Shown piece after piece: positions 5,058-5,950 of a DNA stretch of 5,950 nucleotides. Source of the DNA: Oscillospiraceae bacterium. GTDB lineage: Bacteria > Bacillota > Clostridia > Oscillospirales > Oscillospiraceae. The number at the start of each line of letters is the position of its first letter. Within the stretch, counting starts at the first letter, position 1. The notes beneath the pieces are model-generated. The model was not told the DNA's origin and did not search any database. It saw only the letters and a list, made by a program, of their open reading frames with translations. The DNA lies in the NCBI GenBank assembly GCA_029009035.1, contig JAQXJQ010000179.1, positions 1 through 5,950 on the forward strand, written 5' to 3'. The position numbers were made by a program, and so were the translations under genes.

Positions 5058-5950
5058 ATGAAAGTTCTCGTGATCAACGCCGGCAGCTCTTCCCTGAAGT
5101 ACCAGCTGCTGGACACCGAAACCCAGGATGTTCTGGCCAAGGGTCTGTGCGAGCGCATCGGCATTGACGGCAAGTTCACCTACAAGGCTCCCGGCAAGAA
5201 CACCATCGACGCCGTGGATGTGGCGATGCCCACCCATTCCGAGGCCATCCAGGCCGTTCTGAACGCCCTGGTGGATCCCGCCAACGGCGTCATCGCCTCC
5301 ATGGACGAGATCGACGCTGTGGGTCACCGCGTGGTTCACGGCGGCGAGACCTTCGCCTGCTCCGTGAAGATCGACGACAAGGTGATGGCCGCTCTGGAGG
5401 AGTGCATCCCCCTGGCTCCCCTGCACAACCCCGCCAACATCACCGGCATCAAGGCCTGCCAGGCCTGCATGCCCGGCGTGCCCATGGTGGCCGTGTTCGA
5501 CACCGCCTTCCATCAGACCATGCCCCCCGTGGCCTACACCTACGCCCTCCCCTATGAGTACTACGAGAAGGACAAGGTTCGCCGCTACGGCTTCCACGGC
5601 ACCTCCCACAAGTATGTGGCTCAGCGGGCCGCCGCCATGCTGGGCAAGGATGCTTCCGAGCTGAAGCTCATCTCCTGCCACCTGGGCAACGGTTCCTCCG
5701 TCACCGCCGTGGACGGCGGCAAGAGCGTGGACACCTCCATGGGCTTCACTCCCCTGGCCGGTCTGCCCATGGGCACCCGCTCCGGCGATCTGGACGCCGG
5801 CATTCTGGAATACCTGATGGGCAAGTACGGCTATGACATCAAGGAAATGGTCAGCATTCTGAACAAGAAGTCCGGCGTGCAGGGCGTTTCCGGCGTGTCC
5901 TCCGACTTCCGTGACTTGGAGAACGCCCACAAGGAGGGCAATGAGCGTGC
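5058..5950 (+). CDS. ackA: Acetate kinase, 3' end outside window
   Basis: The first 297 residues of a protein normally about 400 aa long; the frame is still open at the window edge. AckA converts acetyl phosphate plus ADP to acetate plus ATP, the energy-yielding last step of acetate fermentation with Pta, and runs in reverse to activate acetate. ASKHA-fold signatures are all present: NAGSSSLK (N7 to K14), GHRVVHGG with R91, PLAPLHNP (118-125), VFDTAFHQTMP with D148, RYGFHGTSH with H180, CHLGNGSS (N211) and MGTRSGDLD with R241. These match the numbering of the well-studied Methanosarcina enzyme. The catalytic Glu near 384 is outside the window. Codons end overwhelmingly in C or G with strong bias, consistent with high expression. 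It is divergent from tmcAL; no pta is visible. Confidence 0.97.
   Translation, partial: MKVLVINAGSSSLKYQLLDTETQDVLAKGLCERIGIDGKFTYKAPGKNTIDAVDVAMPTHSEAIQAVLNALVDPANGVIASMDEIDAVGHRVVHGGETFACSVKIDDKVMAALEECIPLAPLHNPANITGIKACQACMPGVPMVAVFDTAFHQTMPPVAYTYALPYEYYEKDKVRRYGFHGTSHKYVAQRAAAMLGKDASELKLISCHLGNGSSVTAVDGGKSVDTSMGFTPLAGLPMGTRSGDLDAGILEYLMGKYGYDIKEMVSILNKKSGVQGVSGVSSDFRDLENAHKEGNER

Noticed and set aside
5040..5930. Long open frame on the minus strand opposite ackA (296 codons)
   Set aside because: The product is Gly/His/Ala-rich low-complexity sequence produced by the strong codon bias of ackA on the other strand; all acetate kinase motifs lie on the plus strand.

Overview
The window reads as chromosomal DNA of a low-oxygen Firmicute of class Clostridia, most likely Oscillospiraceae (Flavonifractor/Oscillibacter/Lawsonibacter type). 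The reasons are GC-rich coding regions with AT-rich intergenic DNA, strong AAGGAG-type Shine-Dalgarno sites, and a TmcAL/AckA neighbourhood typical of Firmicutes. The genus is inference. No RNA gene, CRISPR array, insertion sequence or phage gene was seen.

Layout. Positions 1-167 are non-coding and unusually rich in perfect inverted repeats, ending in an intrinsic terminator that points rightward. Next come four genes on the minus strand. In transcription order (right to left) they are tmcAL (tRNA-Met cytidine acetate ligase, 3795-4907), pepT (peptidase T, 2564-3781), a rhomboid/Derlin-like membrane protein with a C-terminal zinc-binding tail (1552-2439), and an O-antigen ligase/Wzy-type polysaccharide polymerase or ligase (168-1529). 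The first two are separated by 13 nt and the last two by 22 nt, so they form two likely transcription units. A good sigma-A-type promoter in the 124-nt gap at 2440-2563 probably starts the second unit. A 150-nt intergenic region (4908-5057) separates tmcAL from the divergent acetate kinase gene ackA, which starts at 5058 and runs off the right edge with about three quarters of the protein present.

Function. AckA interconverts acetyl phosphate and acetate with ATP formation. TmcAL activates free acetate with ATP to acetylate the wobble cytidine of elongator tRNA-Met. The two divergent genes therefore share acetate and ATP as substrates or products, and candidate promoters for both directions overlap in their shared intergenic region, together with a 33-bp interrupted dyad. 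PepT trims tripeptides and has no obvious link beyond co-transcription. The rhomboid-like protein and the polysaccharide enzyme are both polytopic membrane proteins and probably co-expressed.

No clearly new multi-gene system is visible. The observations most worth following are the ackA/tmcAL control region, the rhomboid pseudoprotease with a zinc tail that starts at TTG and overlaps a short leader reading frame, and the hairpin cluster at the left edge.
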